Source: Gemmobacter sp. 24YEA27 (GTDB lineage Bacteria; Pseudomonadota; Alphaproteobacteria; Rhodobacterales; Rhodobacteraceae). From it: 64,000 nucleotides of DNA. Shown here in pieces: positions 1 through 8,705 of the stretch (position 1 is its first letter; the number at the start of each line of letters is the position of its first letter). The stretch lies in the NCBI RefSeq assembly GCF_030052995.1, contig NZ_JASJPW010000001.1, positions 1 through 64,000 on the forward strand. Reading direction: 5' to 3'. The notes beneath the pieces were generated by a model. That model worked only from the letters and a program-made list of their open reading frames with translations, did no database searches and had not been told where the DNA came from. The position numbers and the translations under genes were made by a program.

Positions 1-893
1 CCGAAAATGTCCCAGATCGCTTTGCCGAATTTCCGCGCCTCTTTCAGCCAGACATTATACTCGTCCGAGTTCACCGTCGGCAGTTGCCCCCAGCATTTGA
101 ACTCATTGCGGTTGATCACGCCTTTCGCGCCCAGCGACATGACGAAATCGCGCTTGCTTTCATCCGAGATCACGCCGATCGCATTGGCGCCCGCGGTATT
201 TGCCAGCTGGATCGCATAAGATCCGAGGCCACCGCTCGCCCCCCAGACCAGCACATTCTGCCCCGGTTTCAGGTCATGCGGCGCGTGACCAAAGAGCATC
301 CGGTAGGCGGTCGCCAGCGTCAGCGTATAGCAGGCGGATTCCTCCCAGGTCAGGTGTTTCGGGCGCTCCATCAGCTGCTGCGCCTGAACCTTGGTGAATT
401 GCGAGAATGAGCCGTCATGGGTCTCATAGCCCCAGATCCGCTGGGTCGGCGAGAACATCGGGTCGCCGCCGTTGCATTCCTCGTCGTCGCCATCATCCTG
501 GTTGCAATGGATCACAACCTCATCGCCGACCTTCCAGCGTTTCACCTTGTCGCCCACCGCCCAGACGATACCCGAGGCATCCGAGCCCGCGATGTGATAG
601 GGTTGAATATGCACGTCAAACGGCGAGATCGGCACGCCGAGACCGGCCCAGACGCCGTTGTAATTGACGCCCGCCGCCATGACGAGCACCAGCACCTCAT
701 TGCTGTCGAGCTTCCAGGTGTCGACCACCTCAAGCTGCATCGCGCTTTCGGGCGCGCCATGACGTTCGCGGCGGATCGCCCAGGCATACATCTGCGCCGG
801 TACATGGCCGAGCGGCGGCATCTCGCCAATCTCGTAGAGATCTTTCTTGGGGGCATCATAGGTCATGATCGGTGCCTGCCTGTCCAGTGCCAT
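1..893 (-). CDS. ccr: Crotonyl-CoA carboxylase/reductase, 5' part only
   Basis: Reductive carboxylation of crotonyl-CoA to ethylmalonyl-CoA with NADPH and CO2, the key step of the ethylmalonyl-CoA pathway for acetate assimilation. The gene runs off the left edge; about 297 N-terminal residues of a family of roughly 430 are visible. A medium-chain dehydrogenase fold is recognisable: a GroES-like N-terminal domain, the acidic insert HCNQDDGDDEECNGGDPMFS typical of CCR, and the glycine-rich nucleotide-binding motif GASGGLGSYAIQLA. The ATG at 893-891 is preceded by caggag at a good distance; a second in-frame ATG lies about ten codons on but has no better ribosome site. It is transcribed leftwards from an AT-rich region at about 950-1000. 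Confidence 0.93.
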   Translation of the reverse strand, partial: MALDRQAPIMTYDAPKKDLYEIGEMPPLGHVPAQMYAWAIRRERHGAPESAMQLEVVDTWKLDSNEVLVLVMAAGVNYNGVWAGLGVPISPFDVHIQPYHIAGSDASGIVWAVGDKVKRWKVGDEVVIHCNQDDGDDEECNGGDPMFSPTQRIWGYETHDGSFSQFTKVQAQQLMERPKHLTWEESACYTLTLATAYRMLFGHAPHDLKPGQNVLVWGASGGLGSYAIQLANTAGANAIGVISDESKRDFVMSLGAKGVINRNEFKCWGQLPTVNSDEYNVWLKEARKFGKAIWDIF

Positions 894-1123
894 GGGCGAA
901 CTCCTGATTTCGTGCCGCGCCGCAGAATCAGCGGGCCGTTGTCAGGAGGTTTAAAATTCATCACGCAATAATGCAATCACATTTGGATAGTTTAGGTAAT
1001 TTTATGTCCGCCGCGTCGCAGCGCCACCTGGAAGCAAGCCAGGACAACACTTCTGCCTGTCGCGCGGCCATTCCGGCCCGGAAAAAGACGCGCCCGCGGT
1101 CCGGGACGGTGCAGAGAATGCGG

Positions 1124-1163
1124 CGGAAAGAAAAAGGCGCCCTGCGCAGATCGCGCGGGCGCC
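1124..1163 (-). terminator. Rho-independent terminator, minus strand
   Basis: GGCGCCC (1136-1142) pairs perfectly with GGGCGCC (1157-1163), extended inside by GCGC/GCGC with one bulged base and a five-base loop. On the minus strand the stem is followed by TTTTTCTTT. It lies about 145 bases beyond the rlmB stop codon, so it ends either rlmB read-through or a separate short transcript. Confidence 0.75.
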
Positions 1164-1244
1164 AGGTGCGGAACGAGGGACAGTGCAAACAAGGTACGGG
1201 GGTTCCAGATCCCGTGCCTCATGACTGTGACTTAGAAACATTAC
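1131..1244 (-). ncRNA. Candidate small RNA between rlmB and ccr
   Basis: A possible minus-strand transcript of about 114 bases. A -10-like TTTAAT (1256-1251) and a -35-like TTGATC (1281-1276) lie 19 bases apart. The transcript would contain a hairpin made from 1199-1219 (GTACGGG/CCCGTGC arms) and end at the strong terminator. No open frame fills it. The promoter match is imperfect and overlaps the hairpin after rlmB, so this could simply be the rlmB 3' end. Confidence 0.3.
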
Positions 1245-1256
1245 TGCTGAATTAAA

Positions 1257-1288
1257 GGGGCGTTCGCATCTTTGTGATCAAACGCCCC
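1257..1288 (-). terminator. Hairpin following rlmB
   Basis: GGGGCGTT (1257-1264) pairs with AACGCCCC (1281-1288); on the minus strand it is followed by TTTAATT. It starts 20 bases after the rlmB stop codon and is probably its first, weak terminator. Confidence 0.5.
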
Positions 1289-1307
1289 CGCCGCAGTTGC
1301 CCCTCCC

Positions 1308-2084
1308 TTAACGGATCGTGGCCGCGTAAAGCGCCACCGCCGCCGCATTCGAGACATTGAGACTGCCGAAACCGCCCGCCGCCGGAATACGCGCGATCAG
1401 ATCGCAGGTCTCGCGGGTTTTCTCGCGCAGTCCGGGCCCCTCGGCGCCCATCACCAGCCCGACCGGCCGCGTTCCGGCCTGGCTCAGCGCATCCGACAGC
1501 GTCAGATCCGCCTCGCCGGCAAGGCCGATCAGCAAAAAGCCCATATCGCGCAGCTCATTCATCGCATCGGCAAGATTGGTGACTCTGAGATAGGGCTGCC
1601 GCTCCAGCGAACCAGAGGCGGTTTTTGCCAGCGCCCCGGTCTCCGGCGCGGAATGATGGCGCGGCGCGATCACGGCACGCGCCCCGAAAACCTCGGCCGA
1701 ACGCAACACCGCACCGGCATTATGCGGATCGGTGACCCGGTCCAGCAGCACCACGAGCGGCGCGCCTTCACCCGAGACCGCGACCTCCTCAAGGCTGCCC
1801 CAGTTGAGCGGCTTCACCTCCATCGCAGCGCCCTGATGCACAGAACCCGGATCAATCGGCACGTCGAAGGCCCGCGTATCAACCAGCTCCGGCTCAAGCC
1901 CCGAAGCGAGGATCGCATCCTCCAGCTTGTCGAATGCGTTCTTGGTCACCACGAGACGCAGTTTCTCGCGCTTTGGGTTCAACAGCGCGTCGCGAACGGC
2001 ATGCAGCCCGAAGAGCCAGACGGTCTCTTTCGCCTCTGCCCGCTTCGCGCGTTCCTTATCGACCACCCAGGCTGGTTTTTTCAT
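1308..2084 (-). CDS. rlmB: 23S rRNA (guanosine-2'-O-)-methyltransferase RlmB, TrmH/SpoU family
   Basis: SAM-dependent 2'-O methylation of a guanosine in 23S rRNA (G2251 in E. coli numbering). About 258 residues. An N-terminal substrate-binding domain (FGLHAVRDALLNPKREKLRL) is followed by a SPOUT domain with motif 1 DPHNAGAVLRSAEVFGA, motif 2 GLVMGAEGPGL and motif 3 IPAAGGFGSLNVSNAAAVAL, whose deep trefoil knot binds SAM. I take the ATG at 2084 (MKKPAWVVDKE); the frame stays open for another 26 codons upstream, but that part is not family-like. A tRNA-Tyr gene lies divergently 190 bases away. Confidence 0.92.
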   Translation of the reverse strand: MKKPAWVVDKERAKRAEAKETVWLFGLHAVRDALLNPKREKLRLVVTKNAFDKLEDAILASGLEPELVDTRAFDVPIDPGSVHQGAAMEVKPLNWGSLEEVAVSGEGAPLVVLLDRVTDPHNAGAVLRSAEVFGARAVIAPRHHSAPETGALAKTASGSLERQPYLRVTNLADAMNELRDMGFLLIGLAGEADLTLSDALSQAGTRPVGLVMGAEGPGLREKTRETCDLIARIPAAGGFGSLNVSNAAAVALYAATIR

Positions 2085-2234
2085 CGCATTATCCCCGTCT
2101 GGCTCCAGATCACGCATCACAGATTTCCGGGGACAAAAGGCCGAATCCAGCGAAAAGCGCAAGGCAAAAGCGGATCATGTGCCAGGTCCTGAGCCGATCA
2201 CACGAAAGATCGTCACAAAAGCGGTGATAGGGCA

Positions 2235-2263
2235 TTGACGGGGCAGAACGGAGAATCTAGTAA
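2235..2263 (+). promoter_or_regulatory. Sigma-70 promoter of tRNA-Tyr
   Basis: TTGACG at 2235-2240 and TAGTAA at 2258-2263 with a 17-base spacer. The predicted start is about ten bases before the mature tRNA 5' end, as expected for a single tRNA gene. Confidence 0.6.
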
Positions 2264-2274
2264 GCCCGCACTGT

Positions 2275-2358
2275 GGGCGACGTGCTGCAAGGTGCGGCAG
2301 CGGACTGTAACTCCGCCGAGGAGACTCATGCCTGGTTCGATTCCAGGGTCGCCCACCA
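2275..2358 (+). tRNA. tRNA-Tyr (GTA)
   Basis: A class II tRNA with an encoded CCA end. Acceptor arms GGGCGAC (2275-2281) and GTCGCCC (2348-2354) pair perfectly. The anticodon stem GCGGA/TCCGC encloses CTGTAAC with anticodon GTA at 2307-2309. The long variable arm GAG-GAGA-CTC is present, and the T arm CCTGG-TTCGATT-CCAGG is perfect. Odd points are G instead of U at position 8 and C where A14 is expected. GTA plus the long variable arm makes tyrosine secure. Confidence 0.93.
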
Positions 2359-3009
2359 TCAATCATAACAATGCGTTATGGGATTGATCCTGTAAGATAG
2401 GCCTTTGGGCCCGCCGGGATCAGCATAGATGTTTTTCAAACTCTTCCCGCCTGGTTTCCTCGTACGGTCAGCCTGTCGCGTTTTTTGCAGTTCAGGATCA
2501 CGCGCGGCCTGGAATGCCTGCCGCCCGGGACTCGCTTTTTTTCAGGGCGGGCCTGTCCCAGGTTGGCCGTTCTGACCGTGTCGCCCGTCCGGGAAATGGT
2601 CCGAGACTGCGGCGACCCCACGCAGACGCGGGCAATCTGGCCTTTGCGGCGCCCTGGGGCCATGGGGCCTGTCACTTTTGACCTTGGATGGGAACGCGCC
2701 GAGCGCGGCCTCGTCCGCGAGGCGGAACACGGCATCAGCCACATCCTGCGCCAGTTCCAAACGAGCAGACCGGGCAAAATCGGCCCTGCTCCGCGCCTGG
2801 GTCGGATAAAAAAATGAGAGGAAATAGTGCGCTGCGCCGGAAAGCATCACAAAAGACCACGCGCAGGACAAGGCGGATAGGTAATCCGCCCGGGCCCTCG
2901 CGGCCCATCGGTGACGCATAAACGACCGGAAGACGGGCCTGAAACAACCGGCAGATGTCGGAGAGGCGCGCCGGGGCGGCAAAGCCCCCGGCGCGGCCCG
3001 AGAGCATGA
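2359..3009. other. Gene-poor stretch between tRNA-Tyr and tal
   Basis: About 650 bases with no gene I can support. Short overlapping frames exist on both strands but have poor codon use and no recognisable family. Just after the tRNA lies CATAAC-aatgc-GTTATG (about 2365-2381), a small hairpin without a T run. GC-rich complementary arms at about 2968-2995, just past the tal stop, may act as its terminator. Confidence 0.4.
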
Positions 3010-3663
3010 TCAGAGGATTTTCTGGCCGGTTTTGGCCCAGTCTTTCGCGAACTGCTCCAGCCCCTTATCGGTCAGGACATGGTTCGCCATCGCCTTGATC
3101 ACCGAAGGCGGCGCGGTGATCACGTCAGCCCCGATCAGCGCGCAGTCTTTCGCGTGGTTCACGGTGCGGACCGAGGCCGCGAGGATCTGCGTCTCAAACC
3201 CGTAATTGTCATAGATGGTGCGGATATCCTGGATCAGATCCAGCCCGTCGAGGTTGATATCATCCAGACGGCCAACGAAGGGCGAGATGAAGGTCGCACC
3301 GGCTTTCGCCGCCAGCAGCGCCTGGTTGGCCGAGAAGCACAGCGTCACATTGACCATCCTGCCCTCATCCGTCAGCACTTTACAGGCTTTCAGACCGTCC
3401 CAGGTCAGCGGCACTTTGACAGTGATGTTCGAGGCAATCTCGGCCAGTTTGCGGCCTTCGGCGATCATGTCATCGGCCTTCTCGGCGACGACCTCGGCCG
3501 AAACCGGGCCCGCGACGATCGAGCAGATCTCTTTGGTGACTTCCAGGATGTCACGTCCGGATTTCAGGATGATCGACGGGTTGGTGGTCACACCATCCAC
3601 CATCCCGAAATCGTTCAGCTCACGGATGGCATCCACATCAGCGGTATCGACAAAGAATTTCAT
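3010..3663 (-). CDS. tal: Transaldolase, small (TalC/fructose-6-phosphate aldolase-like) type
   Basis: Transfers a dihydroxyacetone unit from sedoheptulose 7-phosphate to glyceraldehyde 3-phosphate in the non-oxidative pentose phosphate pathway. 217 residues, the normal length of the short transaldolase class. The start [17 protein letters not shown] with the catalytic Asp at residue 6, the TTNPS motif at 26-30 and the Schiff-base lysine in TVKVPLT (about Lys83) are all present, as is the phosphate-binding region SPFVGRLDD. Divergent from priA with a 119-base shared upstream region. Confidence 0.93.
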   Translation of the reverse strand: MKFFVDTADVDAIRELNDFGMVDGVTTNPSIILKSGRDILEVTKEICSIVAGPVSAEVVAEKADDMIAEGRKLAEIASNITVKVPLTWDGLKACKVLTDEGRMVNVTLCFSANQALLAAKAGATFISPFVGRLDDINLDGLDLIQDIRTIYDNYGFETQILAASVRTVNHAKDCALIGADVITAPPSVIKAMANHVLTDKGLEQFAKDWAKTGQKIL

Positions 3664-3766
3664 GGCGTCATGCTCCCATTGGGCGGCCAGGTGGGTGGAG
3701 AAAGGGGGTCGGGAGAGCTATTACCGCAAAGTGGCCTGGGACGAAAGAGGGTCCGGCCCCGGAAAT

Positions 3767-3778
3767 GTGAGCGCTAAC
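3767..3778. promoter_or_regulatory. LacI-type palindrome in the tal/priA divergent region
   Basis: GTGAGCGCTAAC is one mismatch from the perfect palindrome GTTAGCGCTAAC, a shape typical of LacI/GalR-family operators. It lies 5 bases before the priA start and about 105 bases upstream of tal. No LacI regulator is encoded nearby, so this is only a candidate. Confidence 0.3.
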
Positions 3779-3782
3779 GGAA

Positions 3783-5974
3783 ATGATGGCAGAACGGGTT
3801 TTCGAGGCGGGCGATACGGTGACGGTGCTGACCACCGAGCCGCTCGGGCCGTTTCTGGATTACCGCGCGCCGGAGGGCGGCTGCGGCACCGGCGATTTCG
3901 TCGAGGTGCCGCTGGGCCGCGCCGGGTGCTGGGTGTGGTCTGGGGGCCGGGGCTTGGCGATTTCGACCGCGCGAAGCTGCGCGATATCCGGCAGGTGCTC
4001 GACGTGCCGCCAATGCGGGCCGAGCTGCGCCAGTTCCTGACGCGCTCTGCCGATTACACCATGACCTGGCTGCCCTCGATGCTCAGACTTGCGACGCGCG
4101 CGCCGGGGCTGACGGACCCGCCCTCGATGCGCAAGGTGTTGCGGCTGACCGGGCCGGTACCGAACCAGCTGACCGATGCGCGCCACCGCGTGATCGAGGC
4201 TTTGCGCCAGTTCGGCGGCGCCTCAGTTCTGCCAGGCGAGCTGGCCGAAGCCGCCTCGGTCTCGGCCTCGGTCGTCAAGGGGCTGGTAAAGCTCGGGGTG
4301 ATTTCCGAGGAAGAGGCACCACGCGACCTGCCCTATCCCAGGCTGGATGCGCTTCGGCCCGGGCGGCTTTCGGGCGACCAGATCGCGGCCGGCGAAGTGC
4401 TGCGCGAGATGGTCGGCAAGGGCGATTTCCGGCCGGTCCTGCTGAAAGGCGTCACCGGCTCCGGCAAAACCGAAGTCTATCTCGAAGCCGTGGCCGAGGC
4501 CTTGCGCCAGGGCCGCCAGGCGCTGGTTCTTCTGCCGGAGATTGCCCTGACCGCCGATTTTCTGGCGCGCGTCGAGGCCCGTTTCGGCGCCCGCCCCGGC
4601 GAATGGCATTCCGGCGTGACGCAGACCGAGCGCCGCCGCCTGTGGAAAATGGCCGGCACCGGCGATGTCGGGCTGGTGGTGGGCGCGCGCTCGGCCCTGT
4701 TCCTGCCCTTCCAGGATCTGGCGCTGATCGTGGTCGATGAAGAACATGACAGTTCTTACAAACAGGAAGAGGGCGCGCTTTATAATGCCCGCGACATGGC
4801 GGTGCTCAGGGCCTCGATCACCCATTGCCCGGTGGTGCTGGCCTCGGCGACACCCTCGCTCGAAAGCTGGGTCAATGCCGATCAGGGCCGCTACCTGCGG
4901 CTGGATCTGACCTCGCGCTTCGGGGCGGCAGAGATGCCCGCGATGCGCGCCATCGACATGCGAAGCGAAAAACTGCCTGCGGATCGCTGGATGTCAGAGG
5001 CTCTGGCGAAGGGCGTCGAAGCGCGGGTCAAGGCGGGTGAGCAGTCGCTTTTATTTATCAACCGGCGGGGATTCGCGCCGGTGACGCTGTGCCGCGCCTG
5101 TGGCCAGCAGGTCGGCTGCGACCATTGTGACGCGCGGATGGTCGAACACCGTTTCCTCAAACGTCTCGTCTGTCATCAATGCGGCGCGACGAAACCGGTG
5201 CCGGAAAGCTGCCCCTCCTGCGGGGTCGAAGGCCGGATGGCAGCGATCGGCCCGGGTGTCGAGCGGCTGGCCGAAGAGGTCATTGCGCGCTTCCCCGAAG
5301 CACGGGTGGCGGTGCTGTCGTCGGATCTCTTCGGCTCGGCCCGGGCCCTGAAGGCACAGATCGAGGAAATCGCGGCGGGCGGCGCCGATATCATCATCGG
5401 CACCCAGATCGTGGCAAAGGGGCACAATTTCCCGCATCTGACGCTTGTTGGGGTGATCGACGCCGATCTCGGGCTGCAAGGCTCCGATCTGCGCGCGGCC
5501 GAACGCACCTTCCAGCTGATGCGCCAGGTTGCCGGGCGTGCGGGGCGCGCCGAGAAACCGGGCGAGGCTTGGTTGCAGACCCACCAGCCCGAACATCCGG
5601 TGATCCGCGCCATTCTGGGCGGTGACGAAGAAGCCTTCTGGCGGGCCGAGGCCGATGAGCGCCGCCAGGCAAGCGCCCCCCCCTTCGGTCGCTTTGCCGG
5701 CATCATCCTCTCCGGCCCCGATCTGCAACCGCTGTTTGATTTCGGCGCCGATCTTGCCCGTGCCGACGGGCCAATCCGCCAGGCAGGGGGCGAAGTGCTC
5801 GGCCCGGCACCGGCCCCCATCGCCCGCGTCCGTGGTCGCCACCGCGTCCGCCTGCTGATCCGCGCCCCGAAAAGCGCGGCACTGCAAAACGCGATTGCGG
5901 CCTGGCTCAGACAGACCCGGCAGCCGAAGGGCATTCGCCTCGCCATAGACATCGACCCGCAGAGCTTCTTGTAG
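3783..5974 (+). CDS. priA: Primosomal protein N' PriA, with apparent 1-base frameshift
   Basis: 3'-5' superfamily 2 helicase that restarts stalled replication forks. The N-terminus (ERVFEAGDTVTVLTTEPLGP...VEVPLG) is read from the ATG at 3783; the rest (RRVLGVVWGPGLGDFDRAKL... to the stop) continues in another frame. The switch falls at GGGCCGCGCC (3914-3923); one more C would join the halves into about 730 residues, the family's usual size. Visible motifs: Walker A GVTGSGKTE, DEEH box VDEEHDSSYKQ, and eight zinc-binding cysteines (CRACGQQVGCDHC, CHQCG, CPSCG). A sequencing error is more likely than a true mutation in so important a gene. DUF484 and xerC follow. Confidence 0.88.
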
Positions 5975-6138
5975 CCTTGCGAAGGGGCGCTGCCCCACTG
6001 CTTCCAGGGGGAGTGCCGGAGGCAGATATGCCACGCGCGCGGCGGTTTGCGCCGGGGCGAAAGGAAATACTTCCTCAGGCTTTCCCTTTTTTGCTATATT
6101 TGCCCCCGAACAACGAAAAAAACACCGAGCAGCTTTCA

Positions 6139-6849
6139 ATGATCGAACCTGACTTGCGCGACCGCATTCTTGCGGAGCCGGAAAACCTGCTGGATGACCG
6201 CGACCTCATGAATGCCCTGGTGGCGGCGAATGAGCGGGCGATGGGCTCCAATGTCATTGACCTGCGCGGCATCGCCATGCAGCGGCTGGAGACAAGGCTG
6301 GAGCGGCTGGAAGATACCCATCGCTCGGTGATTTCCGCCGCGTATGAAAACCTTGCCGGCACCAATCAGATCCACCGCGCCATTTTGCAGATGCTCGACC
6401 CGCCGGATTTCGCCGGGTTTCTGGCTGGCCTCTCGGGGGAGGTCGCGGCAACGTTACGCGTCGACCGGGTGCGGCTGGTGCTGGAAAGTGCGGGCGGCGG
6501 CGATGAGACCGGGGACTCCGCCCTGTCGCGGCTGGGCAATGTGCTGATGATCGCCGATCCCGGCTTCAGCGCCGGATATCTCGCTGCCGGCCGCAAGACC
6601 GCCTCGCGCAGCGTCACCCTGCGCCCCGTGGCGGCCCAGGTCCAGGCCACGTGTGACCGCATCTATGGCGGCCATGACTTTATCCGCTCCGAAGCGCTTT
6701 TGCAGCTCGATTTCGGTCCAGGCCGGCTGCCCGGCATGCTGGCGCTTGGCGCGGAAGACCCGCATCAGTTCCGCCCGACCCAGGGCACCGATCTCCTGGC
6801 CTTCTTCGCGGGGGTTTTTGAGCGCTCCATGCGCCGGTTCCTGTCATGA
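6139..6849 (+). CDS. DUF484 family protein
   Basis: A 236-residue cytosolic protein of the DUF484 family, a GAF-like domain usually encoded next to xerC. The N-terminal half contains a helical segment (LRGIAMQRLETRLERLEDTH) likely to form a short coiled coil; the C-terminal half, with LLQLDFGPGRLPGMLALGAEDPHQF, resembles the GAF-like ligand-binding fold. Start chosen at ATG 6139 (MIEPDLRDRIL); the frame extends upstream but that part covers an untranslated stretch. Its last four bases overlap the xerC start (ATGA), indicating translational coupling. Biochemical role unknown. Confidence 0.82.
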   Translation: MIEPDLRDRILAEPENLLDDRDLMNALVAANERAMGSNVIDLRGIAMQRLETRLERLEDTHRSVISAAYENLAGTNQIHRAILQMLDPPDFAGFLAGLSGEVAATLRVDRVRLVLESAGGGDETGDSALSRLGNVLMIADPGFSAGYLAAGRKTASRSVTLRPVAAQVQATCDRIYGGHDFIRSEALLQLDFGPGRLPGMLALGAEDPHQFRPTQGTDLLAFFAGVFERSMRRFLS

Positions 6850-7808
6850 GCGATCTCGCCGCGCTGACGCCACAGATGCGGGCGGCGCTGAGCGACTGGC
6901 TGGCCGGGCTTTCGGCACTGGGCAATGCCTCCAATCACACGATTATCGCCTATCGCCATGATGTGGTGAACTGGATGGGTTTTCTCGCCGCGCATCATGG
7001 CGAGCCGGCCGGTCCGGCGACAATTGCCGGCATGAGCCAGTCCGACCTGAGGGCCTGGATGGCACATGAGCGCAAGCGCGGGCTGTCGGCGCGGTCACTG
7101 GCGCGGGCGCTGTCTTCGGTGCGCAGCTTCGCGCGCTGGCTGACCGAACGCCAGGAGGGTCTCGGCGAGGCCACCGTGATCCTCTCGGCGCGGAGCCCGA
7201 AATTCCGCCGCCGCCTGCCAAGACCGCTCAGCGAGACCCAGGCGCTCGGGATGATCGAAACCGTCTCGTTACAGGCACGGACGGACTGGCAGCAGGCGCG
7301 CGATATGGCGGTGGTGACGCTGCTTTACGGCTGCGGCCTGAGGATTTCCGAGGCGCTGTCGCTGACCGGTGCCGATCAGCCGCTGCCCGATATGCTGAGG
7401 ATCACGGGCAAGGGCGGCAAGACGCGGCTGGTGCCGGTGCTGCCGGCAGCGCGGGCAACGGTGGCAGAATATGTCCGGCTCTGTCCCTTTCAGATCACCG
7501 GGGCTGACGCGCTTTTCCGGGGAGCCCGCGGTGGTGCACTGAACCCGAGGCTGATCCAGAAAGCGATGGAACAGACGCGGCTGCAGCTTGGCCTGCCCGC
7601 AACCGCCACCCCCCATGCGATGCGCCACAGCTTCGCCACTCACCTCCTTTCGGCGGGTGGAGACCTGCGTTCGATCCAGGAATTGCTGGGTCATGCCTCG
7701 CTTTCGACCACCGAAGCCTATACGGCGGTTGACGCCGCGCGACTGATGGATGTCTATGCAGCCGCGCATCCCCGTGCGCATTCTTCTCCGCAACGGGGGG
7801 TTTCCTGA
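6846..7808 (+). CDS. xerC: Site-specific tyrosine recombinase XerC
   Basis: Resolves chromosome dimers at dif together with XerD. 320 residues, with a SAM-like N-terminal core-binding domain (residues 15-110) and a C-terminal catalytic domain. The first catalytic Arg lies in YGCGLRISEAL, the HxxR pair in HAMRHSFATHLL, a further conserved His in LGHASLSTTEAY, and the nucleophile is about Tyr292. Overlaps DUF484 by four bases. The arrangement tal/priA/DUF484/xerC is common in this order of bacteria, so this is the housekeeping recombinase rather than a phage integrase. Confidence 0.92.
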   Translation: MSDLAALTPQMRAALSDWLAGLSALGNASNHTIIAYRHDVVNWMGFLAAHHGEPAGPATIAGMSQSDLRAWMAHERKRGLSARSLARALSSVRSFARWLTERQEGLGEATVILSARSPKFRRRLPRPLSETQALGMIETVSLQARTDWQQARDMAVVTLLYGCGLRISEALSLTGADQPLPDMLRITGKGGKTRLVPVLPAARATVAEYVRLCPFQITGADALFRGARGGALNPRLIQKAMEQTRLQLGLPATATPHAMRHSFATHLLSAGGDLRSIQELLGHASLSTTEAYTAVDAARLMDVYAAAHPRAHSSPQRGVS

Positions 7809-7854
7809 CCCGCAGGAGATTGCATTTTCGGTGCTATTGCTTCATGAGTTTGTG

Positions 7855-8559
7855 ATGTCAGACCGCTATAAAGCCCTTTCCGTTCATCTGCTGACCGCCT
7901 CTGGTGCGGTGCTGTCAATGCTGGCGATGCTGGCTGCGGTCGAGGCAAAATGGAGCCTGATGTTCCTCTGGCTCGTCGTCGCGCTGATTGTCGACGGGAT
8001 CGACGGGCCGCTGGCGCGCAAATTCGATGTGCAGAAAAACTGGCCGACCTATGATGGCGTGCTGATGGATCTGATCGTCGATTATCTGACCTATGTGTTC
8101 ATTCCGGCCTATGCCCTGTTCAAATCAGGGCTGCTGACCGGCTGGACGGGCTGGATCGCGATCATCGTGATCGTCTTCGGCTCGGTGGTCTATTTCGCCG
8201 ATACAAGGATGAAAACCCGCGACAAAAGCTTCGCGGGCTTTCCGGCCTGCTGGAACATGGTTGTGCTGGTGCTGTTTGCGGTCGCGCCCTCGCAAGGGGT
8301 GATCCTGGCTCTCGTGATCGCGCTGACGGTGACCATGTTCACCAATCTGAAATTCATCCACCCGACCCGGACCAAACGCTGGCGCAATGTCTCGCTGCCG
8401 GTCTCGGTCGCCTGGATCGTCTTTGCCGCCTGGGCCGCCTGGATGGATTTCGCTGAAGGCAGCCTCGCCCATTGGGGGCTGATCGTGACCTCGCTCTATC
8501 TCGCCCTTGCGGGTATCCTGCAGCAGATCATTCCGGAAGGGATCCGGCGCGTCAGATAA
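7855..8559 (+). CDS. pcs: Phosphatidylcholine synthase
   Basis: Integral membrane CDP-alcohol phosphatidyltransferase that condenses CDP-diacylglycerol directly with choline, a route mostly known from alphaproteobacteria and other host-associated bacteria. 234 residues, about eight hydrophobic segments. The catalytic signature is seen in LIVDGIDGPLARKFDVQK followed by YDGVLMDLIVDY, with the conserved aspartates and the AR pair. Start at ATG 7855 (MSDRYKALSVHLL). The frame is open back to 7750 inside xerC, but the extension is not family-like. An inverted repeat just downstream may act as terminator. Confidence 0.9.
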   Translation: MSDRYKALSVHLLTASGAVLSMLAMLAAVEAKWSLMFLWLVVALIVDGIDGPLARKFDVQKNWPTYDGVLMDLIVDYLTYVFIPAYALFKSGLLTGWTGWIAIIVIVFGSVVYFADTRMKTRDKSFAGFPACWNMVVLVLFAVAPSQGVILALVIALTVTMFTNLKFIHPTRTKRWRNVSLPVSVAWIVFAAWAAWMDFAEGSLAHWGLIVTSLYLALAGILQQIIPEGIRRVR

Positions 8560-8587
8560 GCCGGGTTCTGCCGGGCAGGCCGTGGAA

Positions 8588-8700
8588 GCCTCCGGCGGGG
8601 ATATTTAAAGACAGAAAATGACCTCACCGAACTGCTTCATTTTCTGTCTTCAAATATCCCGGGGGTGAGGCCCCGCAGGGGCTGAGGGGGCTGGCCCCCT
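8588..8700. repeat. Extragenic palindromic repeat, copy A
   Basis: Arms TCCGGCGGGGATATTTAAAG-ACAGAAAATG and CATTTTCTGTCTTCAAATATCCCGGGGG (split here to stay short) face each other around a loop, followed at 8685-8700 by GGGGGCTGGCCCCCT. It sits between two convergent genes (pcs and the DMT transporter), where it could terminate both. Related copies lie near 20396, 28934 and 31788. Confidence 0.85.
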
Positions 8701-8705
8701 CTCTG

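Larger units (their letters stand above)
894..1307. other. Intergenic region between rlmB and ccr
   Basis: No convincing protein gene; the reading frames here give only low-complexity Arg/Pro/Ala translations. It holds the presumed ccr promoter (AT-rich, about 940-1010, with the direct repeat GCAAT-aat-GCAAT at 965-977), a strong minus-strand terminator at 1124-1163, a second hairpin at 1257-1288 just past rlmB, and possibly a small RNA between these two. Confidence 0.5.

Noticed and set aside
2365..2381. CATAAC/GTTATG hairpin after tRNA-Tyr as terminator
   Set aside because: Short stem and no T run.
2542..2982. Minus-strand frame of 146 codons between tRNA-Tyr and tal
   Set aside because: A short part reads plausibly (ARLELAQDVADAVFRLADEA) but the rest is low-complexity, with no ribosome site and a competing frame on the other strand; not enough for a gene call.
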